This document shows, one piece after another, positions 46,401 to 60,619 of a stretch of 64,000 nucleotides of DNA. The translations under genes and the position numbers were made by a program. The DNA comes from Schistocephalus solidus. Its lineage: Eukaryota; Platyhelminthes; Cestoda; Diphyllobothriidea; Diphyllobothriidae. Where the stretch lies: positions 183,624 through 247,623 of the forward strand of contig WEDG01000383.1 of NCBI GenBank assembly GCA_017591395.1, read 5' to 3'. Numbering within the stretch: position 1 is the first letter of the stretch; the number at the start of each line of letters is the position of its first letter. The notes beneath the pieces are model-generated. The model saw only the letters and a program-made list of their open reading frames with translations, searched no databases and was not told the origin of the DNA.

Positions 46401-48527
46401 TGTTTAACTCCAGTGAACTTAACATATTTCTGTAAACACTGGAGTATTTAGCGTGCTTGATCAACTGCCCTTAGTGATAGGAAAAGTTTTCTGTCGGCCA
46501 AAACATGTCAAATAAAAGATTTCTTAAATGTATTCACCTAGTTAGTAAGCTCTTGGACACAATTTTATGCAGACGGACGTAGAGGGCATTTATGTTCAGT
46601 CCCCTTAACATGAACCCTCATCGCCAAGCATGCGCTGTGCTGTACAATTTTTGTTTTGACAAGTTTTCCGCAATCTTAGCTTTTCACTAAAAAATATGCA
46701 TTTTGCAATATTATAGCGAACTTGCGTAAAATCTGAGTTCCGCTAAATGCATCAGTGTCGTTCGGTTGTATCGCACGGTGAAAAGGTTTTGTCTGTATAT
46801 AACGATCGAGAGACTTCATCAAAATTTTTCTGCTTGGCCTTAAGATATCCTGTTGCAAATATCACTTTACTGAATCGAAGATTTTCAATAATATACCAAC
46901 TACGCAAAGTTTCCGTTTTTAGGCTTACCTTATACAATAAAAGTCACCCAACTTGCAGAAATAATATCTGCATGATTCCACGTATATTTGCCGTTGAAAA
47001 TATGTCTTCTATTAAAACGCAGAAAGGTAAGGTAACATTTGCCCACCCTTGATCAACAGTTGGTCCTTTCTATTCACAATAACAGCGCACATGCGGAAAT
47101 GGACATTCAAGGCACACTGTTAATATCTACGAGAAAACTGCAGAAATGAATCGGATTAAATGAATTATATTTATCTTCACACGACCAGTCCACACCTCAT
47201 ATAAAATTTCATGAATAATATAACCCTCAAATTTGGGTTTTAGAATACGATTTTTGTATTTATTCGAAAGTCTAATAGTTTTCCCACCTAGTCGGTAAAT
47301 TTTCCCGCATTCAAACATTGTTCCGAATCTTTACCACTTAGAAAAAGCACCTTTTAGCTTTTACTCCCACAAGAAGTAACTACATCTCTCAAGATTTGGG
47401 ATTAATTGCGTATGCATCAACGATTAAATTATTTTGCTACTGAGGTCTCTGCCTCCCTTAAGTTTTAATAACCTTGCTCTGTTTCTTAAGTGCATGCAGC
47501 TGACCGTTTTAGCCGTTTAATGAAAAAATCTTTGTTATTAAAAATATGCCACCGAAGAAGTTACTACTTGTTTATTCCCTCGTTCGCAAAACAAAAACAA
47601 CTATTTGAAGCTTGTTCACATTAAATAGGCCTCATCTCCCAGTGAAATATCTAAATTGATTCATTGTTTGGCCGATCTTGAAAACCAACATACTCGTATC
47701 GTTAAACCACCCGCCAATTACAGAATGCATTTTTCAAATTTTGATGAAGGTTCCACTTAGCAACATTAAAGACAGTTGTGGATATCTTACAAAATATCTG
47801 CTGCTCGCACAAATGGCAATCTTGAAATAATCGCCACAATGACGAGGTGTAAAGTTGTCGAAGAACTGAGGAAATACGATAAAAGCAAGTGGTAAAAATT
47901 CAGCATGTAGATATGAAACCAAATAACACGTTTCTTCAAATATTTGACGCTTCAGGAATTAAATTTATGCAGAAAGATATACAAAATTGTAGCAAATAGC
48001 ATCTTTTTGGATGGATAATTATATAATATATCACACTTTTTTTACCACATCAGTATATAAAATGATTTTCTTTGGGTTGAAAGCTCATCACACCTCGTCA
48101 TCCAATGATCTGTGCGTGGTTTACATACCTCTGGTCTGTGCAATGTACATTTTTTAAGTAAATTTGCCTTCAATATATCTCGCAGCCCACACCGTTAACA
48201 ACTCAACGATGTTATTGCTAATCTTTATTCACGTTCTTTGTTCAGCATTCTATGTTTATGGTTGTAAACAGTCCAAAAGTAAATATTTTAGAGCTAAATG
48301 TATGTATACGCTTTATGATAGTTGTTTATCTTAAATTGATATTTTTATGAAATGGTTTTCGTTTGTCTTCGTCTCGGATCAGTATCAGTATCAGTATATT
48401 TGAGGGAGATGTAGGTGAGTCACCTTTGAACTCCCTATTTGTACATGCGAGTTGTGGTATCAAAAAAATATTATCTCGATATGTTGGCGAGGCCAACATA
48501 GTGGAACATAGTTGAAAAAAGCAGACA
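43421..48527. other. AT-rich region, no gene recognised
   Basis: Frames here are short and lack recognisable domains or consistent splice sites. No repeats matching the array were seen. Confidence 0.4.
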
Positions 48528-48900
48528 GTGAAAAAAACTCCCGGTGATATTAAGAAGAAAAAAACTGTCGCCCTTAGGAGGGGGTCCAACGGGGGGCATT
48601 TCGGAGGTCACATGAATCAGCCAGATTCTCCCTGGCTGATTGCAGAGTCAGTTGAGGGATTTCAAAGGCGGAAATATATGTCCAGATCATCCTCGGTCCA
48701 TTGCGGTTCGAACCAAGGGAGAACGTTCATACACCTCATGGACGACGGTCGCCAGGTCCAGCTGATGCGAATACTCACGGTGTCACCAAGGTGTGCAAAT
48801 AAGTTAAGCAGCGAAAACCTCGAGGACCCCAGCATGGGAATAATGGGAGAATGCAAGCCGAAAAACGCAGCTTCTAGATAACAAGTGTTGTTGAGAATTG
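48528..48900. other. GC-richer island, unidentified
   Basis: This stands out in composition from its AT-rich flanks. A 117-codon plus frame and a 64-codon minus frame overlap it. Neither is recognised. It may be the remnant of a repeat family. Confidence 0.35.
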
Positions 48901-51900
48901 TAATGAAATTTGAGCTAGATCCAGAAAGCTATGCATCAAAGATGAGGAGCAAAATCAGAAGTTCAATTGAGACGGCGATCAGTAGAATGAAATCGAGAAA
49001 TGAAGATCAATCGTTGCAATTGACTGCAAGTAATTGAGAACAATCAGTACAATCAAGATAGCAGCGGTGACATGCAGCAGCAAAAACAGAAGACGTCCAA
49101 CATGCCGGTTGAAGCTGGCTGTATGATTATAGCCTGATCACTGTGACTTCCATGTTCAATATTGACTTTGATGTTAATTTATGAAGCCAAACATCAAATT
49201 GCCGACAGATTTGCCCGAAAGACTGCCAATATGCAATTGGAAAACATTATTGTCCAAGAACTAAGCAAAACGGAGATATTGAACAGCAAGCTCAATCGAT
49301 AAAAGAAACAGACCAGTTGATTAATGATTTAAGACGTCCTGTATGAAAAGAAGATATTTGAGTTAAGGTACGTATAATTAACACTCTTAATATATATCAC
49401 ATATGTTAAAGCCCAATTTTAAACTTAAAATGTATGCCATGCTTTCTTCAGATACATAGATTTCCTAAGTTGAACATTAAGTAAAGTGGCCATCCAAATC
49501 ACTTAGCGTCGTCAACGTTTATCAGAGAATACGTTAAAATCGGTCAAACAAAATATAACTTTGCGTGATTCGGAACACAATCGCGTAGGCAAATACCCTA
49601 CACAGCAGTATACCAAGAAATAAATTCACTTTTAAATCTGCAAACTTCATTTGTGTAAAATATTTAGAAATAACCATCCAGTATTAATCGAAAAAGTGTG
49701 AATAATACATATATAGAGTACATGTGTGGACGTATATGATGGTGTATTAGCATAATACCGTGATAATGACTTGTCATGTAAACCTGTTCTGCGAAATTCC
49801 TGAAATAACTTCAAACTTAACGTATTTAAAATTTAAATTCTATTGCAAATTCCAGTTTTGCTAATATATATATATATATATATATACTTAATCTGTAGTC
49901 AAATTGTGCCTTAGTTCATCATAAATAGAAATTTTGGTCTACGTAATTCGTACACAGCCACTGCCTCTAGCATCAAATTAGGTCATTTCCTTGATTAACT
50001 GATTAAGCTTACAAATATTTTGTGTTGTCGAACGCATTCAGTAAGATAACCGCGCCGGCTTTTAATCGCATATGTCATAGTATGTAGCAGGTTGAAGAAG
50101 ATATCTTCCCAAAAGTTTTTCCCTGCAAATAAGCGCATTCAGTTTTTGTAAACGGAAACTTACCTCTCACCTTTAAGCTATGGCGTACAGACAAGATGGC
50201 ATGGAAACCTAAACCTATTGGAACAGATTTTGTCAGCTACTGTCAAGTTATATCATGAGCCACATGCTTTTACGCAAGCTGCCTAAACATATACATAGGT
50301 AACAAATATAGCGGCCCTAATCTTGTGGAAAAAAGTTCATGGTATGGCCAAATGTGAACATTATTCTATGGTTGGGATTTCTTCATGCTGCGCATGATGG
50401 ACGTCCACTTTAACGGTCTGAAGGAGGCATTTGATATTTTACTTTCATCAGAAGTGAAAAAGTCAATGAGCTCCTGTATCCCACTGAAGTTATTCCTCGT
50501 TGAGTGCCTCACATTTATTCTCCAGGTAAACTATTATAATGGGTGGGAAGCTTCATCTATGAAAGTCGAAAAACGAAGAGTATAACCCTGGACTCTTGTT
50601 AAAAATGGCCGCCCAAAATATCTTTTCTTGGGCGATCTGAAGGTCGGGAGGAATATCAAATAAGCAAGGAACCCACAGCGATCTGCAAACAGGTCACGCA
50701 GATAAAGTAAAGAGTTATCTATGCAGGTCGACATGCAAATCAATAAAATATACACCTTGCGAAATGAATGTGAACAAGAACTCACCAATCAACACTTCAT
50801 CGTCTTATTTACTTTAACAAATAAATACTGCTATAAAAACGTTGAATTCTATGCAATGCTATGTGAGACGAAAAAGACGGAAAAAGTTGGCTCACTGATA
50901 GTTTGGCCTTTAGCAGACATGGCTCCAACACCCTTCGTCCGCAAAATTTGAGTTTACTCGATGAACAGGCGTTAACTATGCAGACTCCCGATTCCGTCAA
51001 GCACACCGTCGCAGACAATCTCTGTTAGTGATCCCCGTATGCTGAGGACTGCAGGAGGACATGTTGTTTGCCACGCCATATATTGTACTGCGCAATTACA
51101 ATTCACAAATCAGATGCCCCAGTTGTTGAGATTGTCAGAGCTTGAATTCACGAACAGTTGAAAGTGGCAGCCGATGCTCGAGTAAAATGCAATACCTGAA
51201 CAGAAGGAATTTCTGTATCGTCTATAAGGCCTTGTTGAGGCTAAATTGAGTGCGTAGGGACGCAGAGGCTAAAGAAGGAGCTTACAACCAGTTATGAAAC
51301 GAACCCAGACAAAGTCGTTCTATGATAAGACAGACGTGTCGAATACAACAGCGGCAAATCCCGATGATGAATGACTTGATGGGAATTTCGGATTGGCACG
51401 TTGATCAAGGCTTACTAGTGATGGCAGAGGCACCGGACTCCAGAAGCGGCCTTGAGCACCATGTGGAGCACGAGGTGATTAACTTCCTACATTGCATCGC
51501 GTCAAGCAGTCCGTTTATATCATTTAACGATTAATGGTTAATTAACTATAAACTCTACAAACATTAAATCTTATAATCTCTTATACACTTGATGAATTAG
51601 AGATAATGTCGAAAGCGATTTCATTGCACTTCGGTGGGTAACGCCCATACGTTAAGCGTGATATTGGGGCAAAGTGCCACGTCAACTACAACTTACTTCC
51701 GCCAATCCATAACCACTTCGTAAACAAGGTAGACGTGAATATATCACGTGTTTGAATTCCGAACTGGCTTGAAGAGTTTTCCCCATTCAAACTGTTTCTG
51801 TCATTGCACGAACCGGCATTCTTTTGAACTCCACCATTCGTTGTATGTCTTCTTTTATGCTGTGTGCTACAATTACTGATAAACTGAAAATAAGAACGAC

Positions 51901-52739
51901 ATGTACTTACAGTATTGTGTAGGGCGTCTGTAGCCCTTTTATTAAAAAGACAAATTGCGGCATTTATGAACAGGTTCCGGTCCTCAAAGGACTAAGAAGG
52001 TTAAAGTAGTACCAGAGGCAGTAGATGCGATGGAGTAGCAGATGAAGTTAGTACTCCTTTGCGATGCGAGTCACCCCGTACTTCTCAAATAAAATTCTAG
52101 TACATTTTTCGGCGAAAAAGGTTTCTGTTGCGGGCACAAACGTGCTACTTTACCTTTCCGGCTTTGCACCTCTTGAATATACGATGACACGGGATGCAGC
52201 TTACAGAGAGAAAAAAGAATGTTTTAGATACAGTGGAAGTTTATTACAACTGTCATCTAATTCACGATTAAGTCGCTGTCCCTGCGCCTACAAGGTTGTG
52301 TGTTACATGTATGATTGTAGGTGTGCTAGTTAGAGGAGGCATGGCGCTGGTAGCATTAGGTCACTCAATTTGTCTTATGCTGGTTTTGAATGCTCCAGTG
52401 GCTGCCAGTAGCCGGTACTAAACTCTCACTTGTCGCTACTCGAAGCTGGGCTCTGCTCAGTGGCCGTGCCCTGGTAAACACCTCAACAGGTAAATTGAAA
52501 GTTTTGGAATTTTATTTTCAAAATAAAGCTTAGTTCTCTCTATATAAACCAGGTGAGCGTATCCTTTAGTGTGTGCCCCCATATTTGACAGTCTGCCATC
52601 CGAAAGTCCCACCTCCTCCACATTTCAAATGTCCTACAAAGAGGGCAACAGGAAACCCCGTAGGTGGCTCGTGCTAACTTGCGTCGCGTTGCCACTAAAA
52701 ACCAATCAAAAAAAAATGAATTTAACAACATCAGCATCG
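48901..52739. other. AT-rich region, at most one weak exon candidate
   Basis: It includes a short TA run at 49862-49886 and an exon candidate at 50385-50524 that ends in a good donor (CTCCAG/GTAAAC). That candidate has no acceptor or recognised domain. Other frames are unconvincing. Confidence 0.35.
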
Positions 52740-54980
52740 CCATTCCCCGCGCCGAACCCTCCGGGCGGCTTGAGTGAGCTCACTCACAACCACAGACTGG
52801 AATTTTTGTTCGAGTTTAGGCAGTTGGATAAACACCTGGCCGGAACGGAGGATGGCGACTGTTCCTCGAGAGAGGACGCGATAAAAGTTGTTTACCGCTG
52901 GTCGCAGCGAGACCCGATTCTCTGAGCAGGGCCAGCTGGAGAGGGTGGGTGCGTGCTACACCTTCTTCTGGAGTGGCGGCCGGAAGGGAGAGCGACGTGT
53001 CGCTGGTTTCGCTTTTTGCCATCGGGAACCACATCGTGGGACGTCTGCGCTGTCTGCCGCAGGGCATCAATGATCGTCTAATGAGCCTTCGTCTACCTCC
53101 TCAAGGACTGACAGTTGCCACAATCCTCAGCGCCTCAGTTCCTCAATTACGATCTCTGATGCGGTGAACAAATACTACGTGGACGTGCATGCCCTCCTGG
53201 TGATTATCCCGAATGTGGACAATTTGATAGCCCTTGACGACTCTAAATCACACTTCAAGACCAAGCAAACTGCTCATGAGGGAGTGCTGCATCCCCACGG
53301 TATAGGCAAATGTAAAAATACTGGCCTACTTCTGTAAACCTTCCTCTTTCAGATGCGGGAGAAGATCAGACGTAGCTGACAGTTTCTGGACTATGTTCTC
53401 GTCCGATAGCGATATCGACAGGATGTACTGGTGACTAAGGTGTTCCGTGATGCAGACGGCTGGGCGGAGCACTGCCTCATTATCTTCAAGGTGAGGCTCT
53501 GACTTAAACCGCACCAAATGTAAGTTTAAATCGTCATTTGTTAAATATGTCTGCGCACACTTTTGATTTCAGCCAACAATTTACTCAAATTTACTCGCAT
53601 TTTTATTAATCATCTAAACGGCTATCTAGATCAGGGAGTGCTCCTGGACAGTTAATGTGGCCTCCGACGACACTACGATAAAGTCGACAGTATTTTCGTC
53701 AGTCGCCAGCTACAAGAGAAGTGCCAGGACGTGCGAACCGTACTCTGTCTGACTTTCCTGGAACAAACCAAAGGGTTCTGACACGGTAACATGCGATGGA
53801 ATGCAGAAAATCATACAGAAATTTGGTTGTCATGTGTGATTCACACGCATCTCTACGAAAGGATCACGGCGCGCGTAACTGACAACAGGACGGTCTACAA
53901 GTTATTCGCAGGGATCATCAATGTCAAACAGTGCTGCGTACTGCTACCCCCTCTTCAGTCTCAAGTTTTTAGTCATACTGCTGGACGCCTATGGTGATAT
54001 GCGCCCTGGGATCCGTAAGGACTACATAACAGATGTGCTCCTTTTTAATAGTCCGTGTATGCTGCTCCCTACATGTGTTTCTACGAATCAAGTCCATTAT
54101 GATGACACGAAATGAAACTCAACCAATTTGACGCCAGCTGCGCTAATTTTGGAGATAAATTCAGCAAGGAAAAAACGGCAGGTATGCATCAAACGCCACC
54201 CAGTGTGGATTAAAATGCTCCTCGAATCACTATTAACGGCACAAAAGTCAAAACTGTGGGCAACTTCACTTACCTGGGAAGCACGGTGTCATGCAACACA
54301 AGAATCCGCGACGAGGTTGCTCAACTTGCCAGCAGCAAGTCTCCGTATGAATCGCTACGAAATTTAAACTGAACAACAAATCCAAAATTCAAACTGACTT
54401 CGTCTTGCTGACACTCCTGTACGGAACGGAGACATTGACTGTCAACTCCAAAGAAGGCAGAAAGAAGAATCACTTCCAGCTTAACTGCTTCCGAAAAATA
54501 AGTATAGGTTTTTTCGACCAAAACTCCTGAATTGAACCGGAATTCTCAGCATTCACGTCATCCTGAGATATGTGCAACTGCGATGGAGTGGCTACTTAAC
54601 AAATTTTGTACGTATATGTCGCTAGATTTAATCACAGTCAAGGACGAAATAAACGACGCTACAAAAACGCTCAGAAGAACTCGTTAATGTGACTGTTAAT
54701 CAACCTGGGTGGACCTCACCCAGGACCACTTTTCGTCAAGAAGAGCAGTAATGACTGGCGCAGAAATATACGAAGCTGCTTAGGCAAAAAGGGTGGCTCG
54801 CAACTCACGAGTGCTCCGGATATAAACTGTAAATGCGGAAACCCTATCAGCATATTCCTTCTGTAAATGCACATTTCGCACGCGACTTGGCCTGAGCAGA
54901 AATCTTCGGATAAAAAGAAAAAACAATTCGACAAAAAATGTTTGATCCATGAAAATCCCTTTTGTCATCCCTGCATCATG
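52740..54980 (+). mobile_element. Degenerate RTE-like LINE
   Basis: The endonuclease is readable across frames as SETRFSEQGQLERVG at about 52910, GRLRCLPQGINDRLMSLRL at about 53040 and LDYVLV near 53385. Reverse transcriptase follows with ITARVTDNRTVYKLFAGI at about 53865, a deletion where the catalytic box should be (about 54100-54200), then TVGNFTYLGSTVSCNTRIR at about 54253 and LLTLLYGTET at about 54405. C-terminal pieces (MTGAEIYEAA, RTRLGLSRNLR) lie at 54750-54920. The frame is broken throughout, so the copy is dead. Confidence 0.8.
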
Positions 54981-57900
54981 CACCATGACGTAAACAAATA
55001 CCACCACAGTTGATGAAAATTCTGATGCCCTCGATCACCATCACCATCTTCACTCCCGCAATCCCTGCATCATTCATAGCAGTGATGTACGCTAGCATGA
55101 ATCGTCTCACTACGAACACCACTTAGACCACCTCCAACAGTCAGTGCGATCTGCCCTCTGGCCCTCTCAAACCTGTGCGTTGTGAACCATTCTACCTGCT
55201 GCTCGGTGAAATTCTGGTGCTCCTATTTGGGAGCCTGGTCGTGTAAGGAGTGCATTTAGAAGAAGTCTTCATCAGCTGTGCCCACTACACACAACAAATG
55301 AACCGATTGGCCTGGACTGTGGTTGAGATTCTGCGAATGGGAACAGAGAGCAAAGTCAACGGCGTAGCCTTATTTCTTCAAAAAAAAATCTGAAGCACTT
55401 AAAACAATTACGGAACGCTAAAATCCTGGACACGGTAGGCCCAAGTTACCGAATAACTCAGACCACGCGAGTCAGTCCAGTTCGTGTTTGAGTGGAGTGC
55501 CTGACTTGCGCACTGAGAATCAGGCTACAGTGGCTCCTTCTTAAGTTTCCCTTTAAGGGAGTTCCACATTGTGTTTTGGCACTCTTGAGGGTGGCTCCGG
55601 TCGCGCCAGGCACATGCACCCTCTCGCGCCGCCGGTCTTCTTGAATTTTACACGACGCCGGTGACAGGTGGGTTGATCAGGTTAAAGGGCGTTGGATGTT
55701 GCGCAAGTCTACCTTTACTATAATTTAATTATCGTGCAAATAACCTTCTATTCAGCAGCATGCGCTGTAGCACACGGTAGACCTCGTTTACGTCGATGGT
55801 CAAACTCTCGCACACAATTTGTTATGGCACACAATCTGTCGTACTCATCGGTAAATGTGCTTGTAAGGAAGGCAGACATATGCCGATGCGGAACTTATCT
55901 ATATTAAACTGAGGAAACCGAGGTCGGTCACAAAAATATTTCCATAGGAACAAGTACGTTGTGTTGCCTCAGCCCTCATACAAATACCAGTATGTAAGTG
56001 TTCAGGCTTGGTCGCAGCCACCACCAGACAATCAAATCTTTTTCCTTATTATAAAATGCCAAACCGACTACAGCTTCCGATTATGTCCGGTCAAGTCATG
56101 ATCGATAATACTGCGGATTTGAAGGCCTGGAAACACTTTCCCTTCACCACATCATGCTTGCGTTTTCAAATTACCCAAAACTGGATCCTCCTCAGAGGCT
56201 GGAAAACGTTCTAATGAAAAATAACCGTTAGGAACCTTCCGCAATCTTGGATACTTTTGCGTAATTTTCGGGCAGTATGCGCTGTGTACCTTCTCTAAGA
56301 GCGGTTCATTTATCCCCTCGTGCTCCTGCAATTAGGCCCGCTGGTTTCAAGTTGAATATTAATGTAGACGTAGATTGAATGTAATATCAACAGAGCAGCG
56401 TTAACGCATGTGAATATGTTCTTCGTACAAGGTCCTGCGTTTGTCCGAAATAGTCTCTTATTTCAAACATTGCAAACCCAAATTACTGCCTGTGTTTGTG
56501 GGCGAGGTCTTTGGATTTCACGTTAAGTAGTATGAAGTGAATACACGAGGAACCTTTAAGTACAGTTATGAAAGAGTTGCTAGCTCAGCATTCGACTCTG
56601 GAAAGCAGAAGGGAATTAATTTACCATTTGCTGATGATGATAAACGAGTCAACAATGATAAACTTAGTCTCGCGTCTCGGTAGATATGCGCTTCTGAATA
56701 ATGGATTACTGGTCATTATACGAGGCAATGCTTGGGTGGTAGTTCACAATTTTAAAGGGAATACGGAGTCTTCAATCAGGATAAATGGGTGCACAACCCG
56801 CCCTCGTGATTGAACGGTTACTTATTAAAAGGCAGAGAAAAGTAAAAGGAAAAGCATGCTATAATTAAGAAATGATTTTCCCGAATGACAGAACTCCTAA
56901 CTTAATATCGATATGATATTATTAATTATGCTTCCAATTAGCGCTTGCCTAAACATCTTGTTCCCTACTTGTTTCATTTTGTTCGCAGTCACTATTCTTA
57001 GGGGCATTCAGTTCCAAAAGATAAGAAGTACATAAGAAATATAAGGATTCGTCAATTATGACGGAAAATACGAAGGAGACCATGAGTTAGATCATTTCTG
57101 CATTATTGAGCCTCATCAGTTAAGCCCAATTCAGCTTCTCCACTAAAGCCTTGTCATGCGAACTGGATCCCAGGCAGGTCTTGGTAAAGATACATCTTCG
57201 AACATTTTTTCTTCATCGGAAGTCAAACACAATAACCTGGGCTCGTAATATATACTCTATAATCCGCAGTTAGGCCTGCAACGGTGAAACTATTTCTGAA
57301 AAAAGACCATGCCACTTTTGAGGATTTCTATATTATTGTTTTAGCCTAAATGTAAATACGTTCATCCTGCAGGCGGCGATTTTCACCCTATGGTCTGCCC
57401 AGGTAGATTTTTTAGGAGACATTTAGTTCCTTGGGCTGACTGGTGGATCACCTGACTTTGGCTAACTTCAGGAAGTGTGCTCCGACTGGCGGTCTTTTGA
57501 ATTTGAGCTGCCATTCTTCCCCCTCCATTGACATGTAAAATCTGCTTATAGGGTGGTCCATTTTTATAATAAGATACGGCTTCTTATCACTTTCTTTATA
57601 TTGACTACGATGAGAAGTTCATTTGCAAACGTTTTTAAGAGAATCTGTGTCACATTTTGCGACTCATTCACGTATGACTATTCATGATGCAGATAGTTGC
57701 GGCTTTCGATTAGTTTATATCGTCTGTTTTCGTCCGGTGCTCTCTTTTGCGTACCAAGTTTATTCACAGTAAATGGAGGTTATTTTCCTGAAATTTTGAA
57801 ATGATAATTTCAAAATAAACCGTAACTCTCTCTTTTTCACCTCTATGGTATAGTCAGACAGTAACATAAATCCCTGTAATGGTCCACAGACCCAATGCTC

Positions 57901-59519
57901 GCAAAACCATTCAGCCTCCTATTTCGTCAGAAACCGAATTTTTAACAAAATACATCACACCAGATTATCCCCATTCACGATTTTATAGGGTATTTTTGCA
58001 TGAACTTTAAAAATAATCCTGAAATAAATGCGGAAGAGGGAGAAGAGTGTGTATGCCTTGACCGATATTTATTTTTCACCTCTACTACACAACGATTTCC
58101 CTGCATTTTAAGGAATTTTGAACTTATTCGTCGGGAAATTGAACGAAATGTGACATAAAATATGTGTAGTCCAATACATCCGACGTGCATGTAATGTGAC
58201 GGGCAATCGAAGCTGGCGCATCCTCGAAGTTTACGCTGTACTGAATTACCAATATTCCTCTTGCTGATCCTCTACGTGCTGAAAAATGCATAAGCGATAT
58301 AAATTAAGGATTAAATTTAATAAACCACTTGAAGAAATAACTGCAAACAGGCATAATTTGCAAAACTACTGTAACCGAAAACCGCGTTAAAAGTGTCCAC
58401 TAGGAGTTCATGCTTCATTTCTGTAATTTAAGATCTCGGATACTGTACTGTTAGCGAATTATTCTTAACCAATCTTTGTCAGATCTGTTAATGAATCATC
58501 TCAGTGTGTCAGTAGGGATCATTTACATTTCAACTGCCTCTGTCAGCAAACTTACAGACCTAAAAACTGCCAACAAACGCAAACGTTAACAAGAAATTGT
58601 AGTTCTTCAGGTAATCTGTCTCCTACGTGATCTGACGGCGAAATGCATATGGGAATTGGTTTTATCTATGATATGAACTGATTCCCAAGAGATAACACTC
58701 AATACTGAACTTGACTTGTCATTGGAATCGAAAATATATTAGCAGTTTCTGCTGCCTTAGGCCATGAAAACAGTAGGCATTGAGCAGCCCCTGGTAGTGC
58801 ATATTGGAACGGAAATTTTATAAAACGACGGCAGAATTTTTGAAGGTGGCCGGAGAGAAATGATGCCATCAGGAATTCAGAGCCAGTCTGATTTGTCCTG
58901 ATTGTAGCCCACTTTTACAGATACAACACCTTCAGAATCGTCCGAAAATATCAAATTCTCACAAAGGCTCAAGTGAACCAACTTCCCCAGCGTCCATCTG
59001 CGACATAAAAGCAAACATCAACGAAGAATCTCTACGTCCTGCTGTATTTCATTCAATTAACCTAGTATTTACCAGCTACCTGAGTCCATATAAATAGAAA
59101 TGATGTTTAACTGATTAAAATATTTATTAATTGGAGAAACTATGACTGCACACATAGTAGACTTTTCAGTAGACAAATAGTGCCGTAGACAGATGCAGTT
59201 TAATTTTCAGTTTTAACATGACTACTACCCCAAAAGAAATGGTGAAACGTATCCTGAATCAAAAAGGTTTCCTTTTAGGGGCAACAGTATGTTTAAATAT
59301 CATTTTGTCATATCCTATACAAGCAACATGATTAAAGACCTGATAATATATATTTGCCTGAAAGTGGGCTATACGGAAAGATGTTACGAGCCCATCAAGT
59401 TTTCACTTACTTGCACATGTCGAATTCTTGGAAATGCCATAGTTGCATTTCTCTCTCCCGTTGTCATACAGCCTTACCTATGTTAGGTTACCAAAGACAA
59501 GGAAAAAATATTTGTTTAT
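54981..59519. other. Gene-poor region
   Basis: The sequence 54990-55150 may be the tail of the RTE-like LINE. A faint SINE relative lies at about 57045-57190. A 24-base near-perfect palindrome with four-base loop is at 57793-57816. No gene is recognised; frames of 60 to 80 codons lack support. Confidence 0.4.
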
Positions 59520-59870
59520 TTAAGAATTTTGTAGAACAGACGACCCAGATCCTCTGGGTTAGCAAAAACGCCAGACACCCAATTAGCCTTTTTGCAGGCA
59601 TGCGAAGGTTCGAGTGCCAGGTGTTTGTTTGAGCAACGGATAAGTCTGGTTAAGCAACGAAAAAAAATCACATGCATCTGCGGATACAAGTTCGCGGGGC
59701 AAACCCAAGTGCAATTGGCAGCCAGGGTCGTTAAGCATTCGCCTAACTGGCTTTTCCGAAAATACAGGAAAATAACACGGTCTTCTGTTATGAAATATCT
59801 GCTAAAACAGTGGATACTCTGCTGCCCTAGGAACAACTTTCCTGGAATTTGTTTGGGCACGAAAACTTGA
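59520..59870 (+). mobile_element. Penelope-like fragment, GIY-YIG end
   Basis: The frame at 59592-59870 contains KKITCICGYKFAGQTQVQL followed by AARVVKHSPNWL and SVMKYLL. This matches the layout of the Penelope GIY-YIG domain (cysteine pair, Y/F-x-GQT, basic helix, HxPxWL). No reverse transcriptase is attached. Confidence 0.6.
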
Positions 59871-60243
59871 ACCTTGCGCTTCGTGGTAGCAACAGCGGCA
59901 GAAATCGGACCTAAACAAGCAGCTGGACTATGTGTTCAAATCTTAATCGCCCTAGTTATCTTCCTACATAGATTTACTCTCGACTGTGATTTGCATTAAC
60001 TTCATCCCCTTTGTATATTTCCTGTGTGATTTTATTTCAATGTCCTTCATTTGATCATTCTTTGCATGAAACCATGACCCTGTCTGTTATGCATTGAAAT
60101 TCGGTGTACATTTTTACTTCCTGGAATTCGCATTTTCTGTCCGACAGTTGGACCTGATTCCTTTCCACTAGGCCTCTCCTTATCTACAGATTCGGTTTCT
60201 GTACATATGTTTTGAAATTAACGTGTAAACGAAATGTTTCTAA

Positions 60244-60600
60244 TCATCGCTTGTTAACGCAGAGCTGATGTGTCAGGCACCATGTCAAAACGCAACACCG
60301 AATGATCCGTGTGCCGATACGAGCGAAAATGCGTGTCGCAGGAAAGAGTTGGCAAGAAGTAGAAGCGATCGCTTGAACAAGACATATGTTTACCTCATGT
60401 TTCGGATATATGCTCGGCCATCTGGCTCGCCTGCACGCCCCCAAGTGCCTAATAACCTTGGCCGAACTAAGTATTGGCACTCGTCTCTCTACCACTGAGT
60501 TTGGCCAAAACAAGTGGCGATCACTGGAACATGATGTTTATTGGCCTGACGTTTTGGATTCTCCCTTGAACCCATCATAAGAGGCAAAAACAGAAAGGGT
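60244..60600 (-). mobile_element. Short element with hammerhead-like tail
   Basis: The region around 60505-60570 repeats the 'atcactggaacatgatgtttattggcc' theme of the element at 4645-4690, next to a hammerhead-like core at 60551-60581. It is probably a non-autonomous retroelement related to Penelope-type or hammerhead-bearing SINEs. Confidence 0.45.
60551..60581 (-). ncRNA. Hammerhead-like ribozyme core
   Basis: Minus strand: CTTATGA (one base from CUGAUGA), helix II GGGTTC with GAATCC (six pairs, one G-U) around AAGGGA, then AAAAC-GTCAGG in place of GAAAC-GTCAGG. It has the same layout as 1618-1648 but with a better helix II. Confidence 0.45.
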
Positions 60601-60619
60601 AATGGATGACTGTTTGCTT

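Noticed and set aside
48528..48881. 117-codon plus-strand frame in a GC-richer island
   Set aside because: The opposite strand is also partly open, there is no recognisable domain, and no splice context is seen.
54128..54367. 79-codon plus-strand frame
   Set aside because: It is the wrong frame over the RTE-like reverse transcriptase remnant.
57793..57816. 24-base AT-rich palindrome
   Set aside because: It is short, and palindromes of this kind are expected by chance in AT-rich DNA; no neighbouring gene.
59516..59860. 114-codon minus-strand frame
   Set aside because: It is the shadow of the Penelope GIY-YIG fragment on the plus strand.
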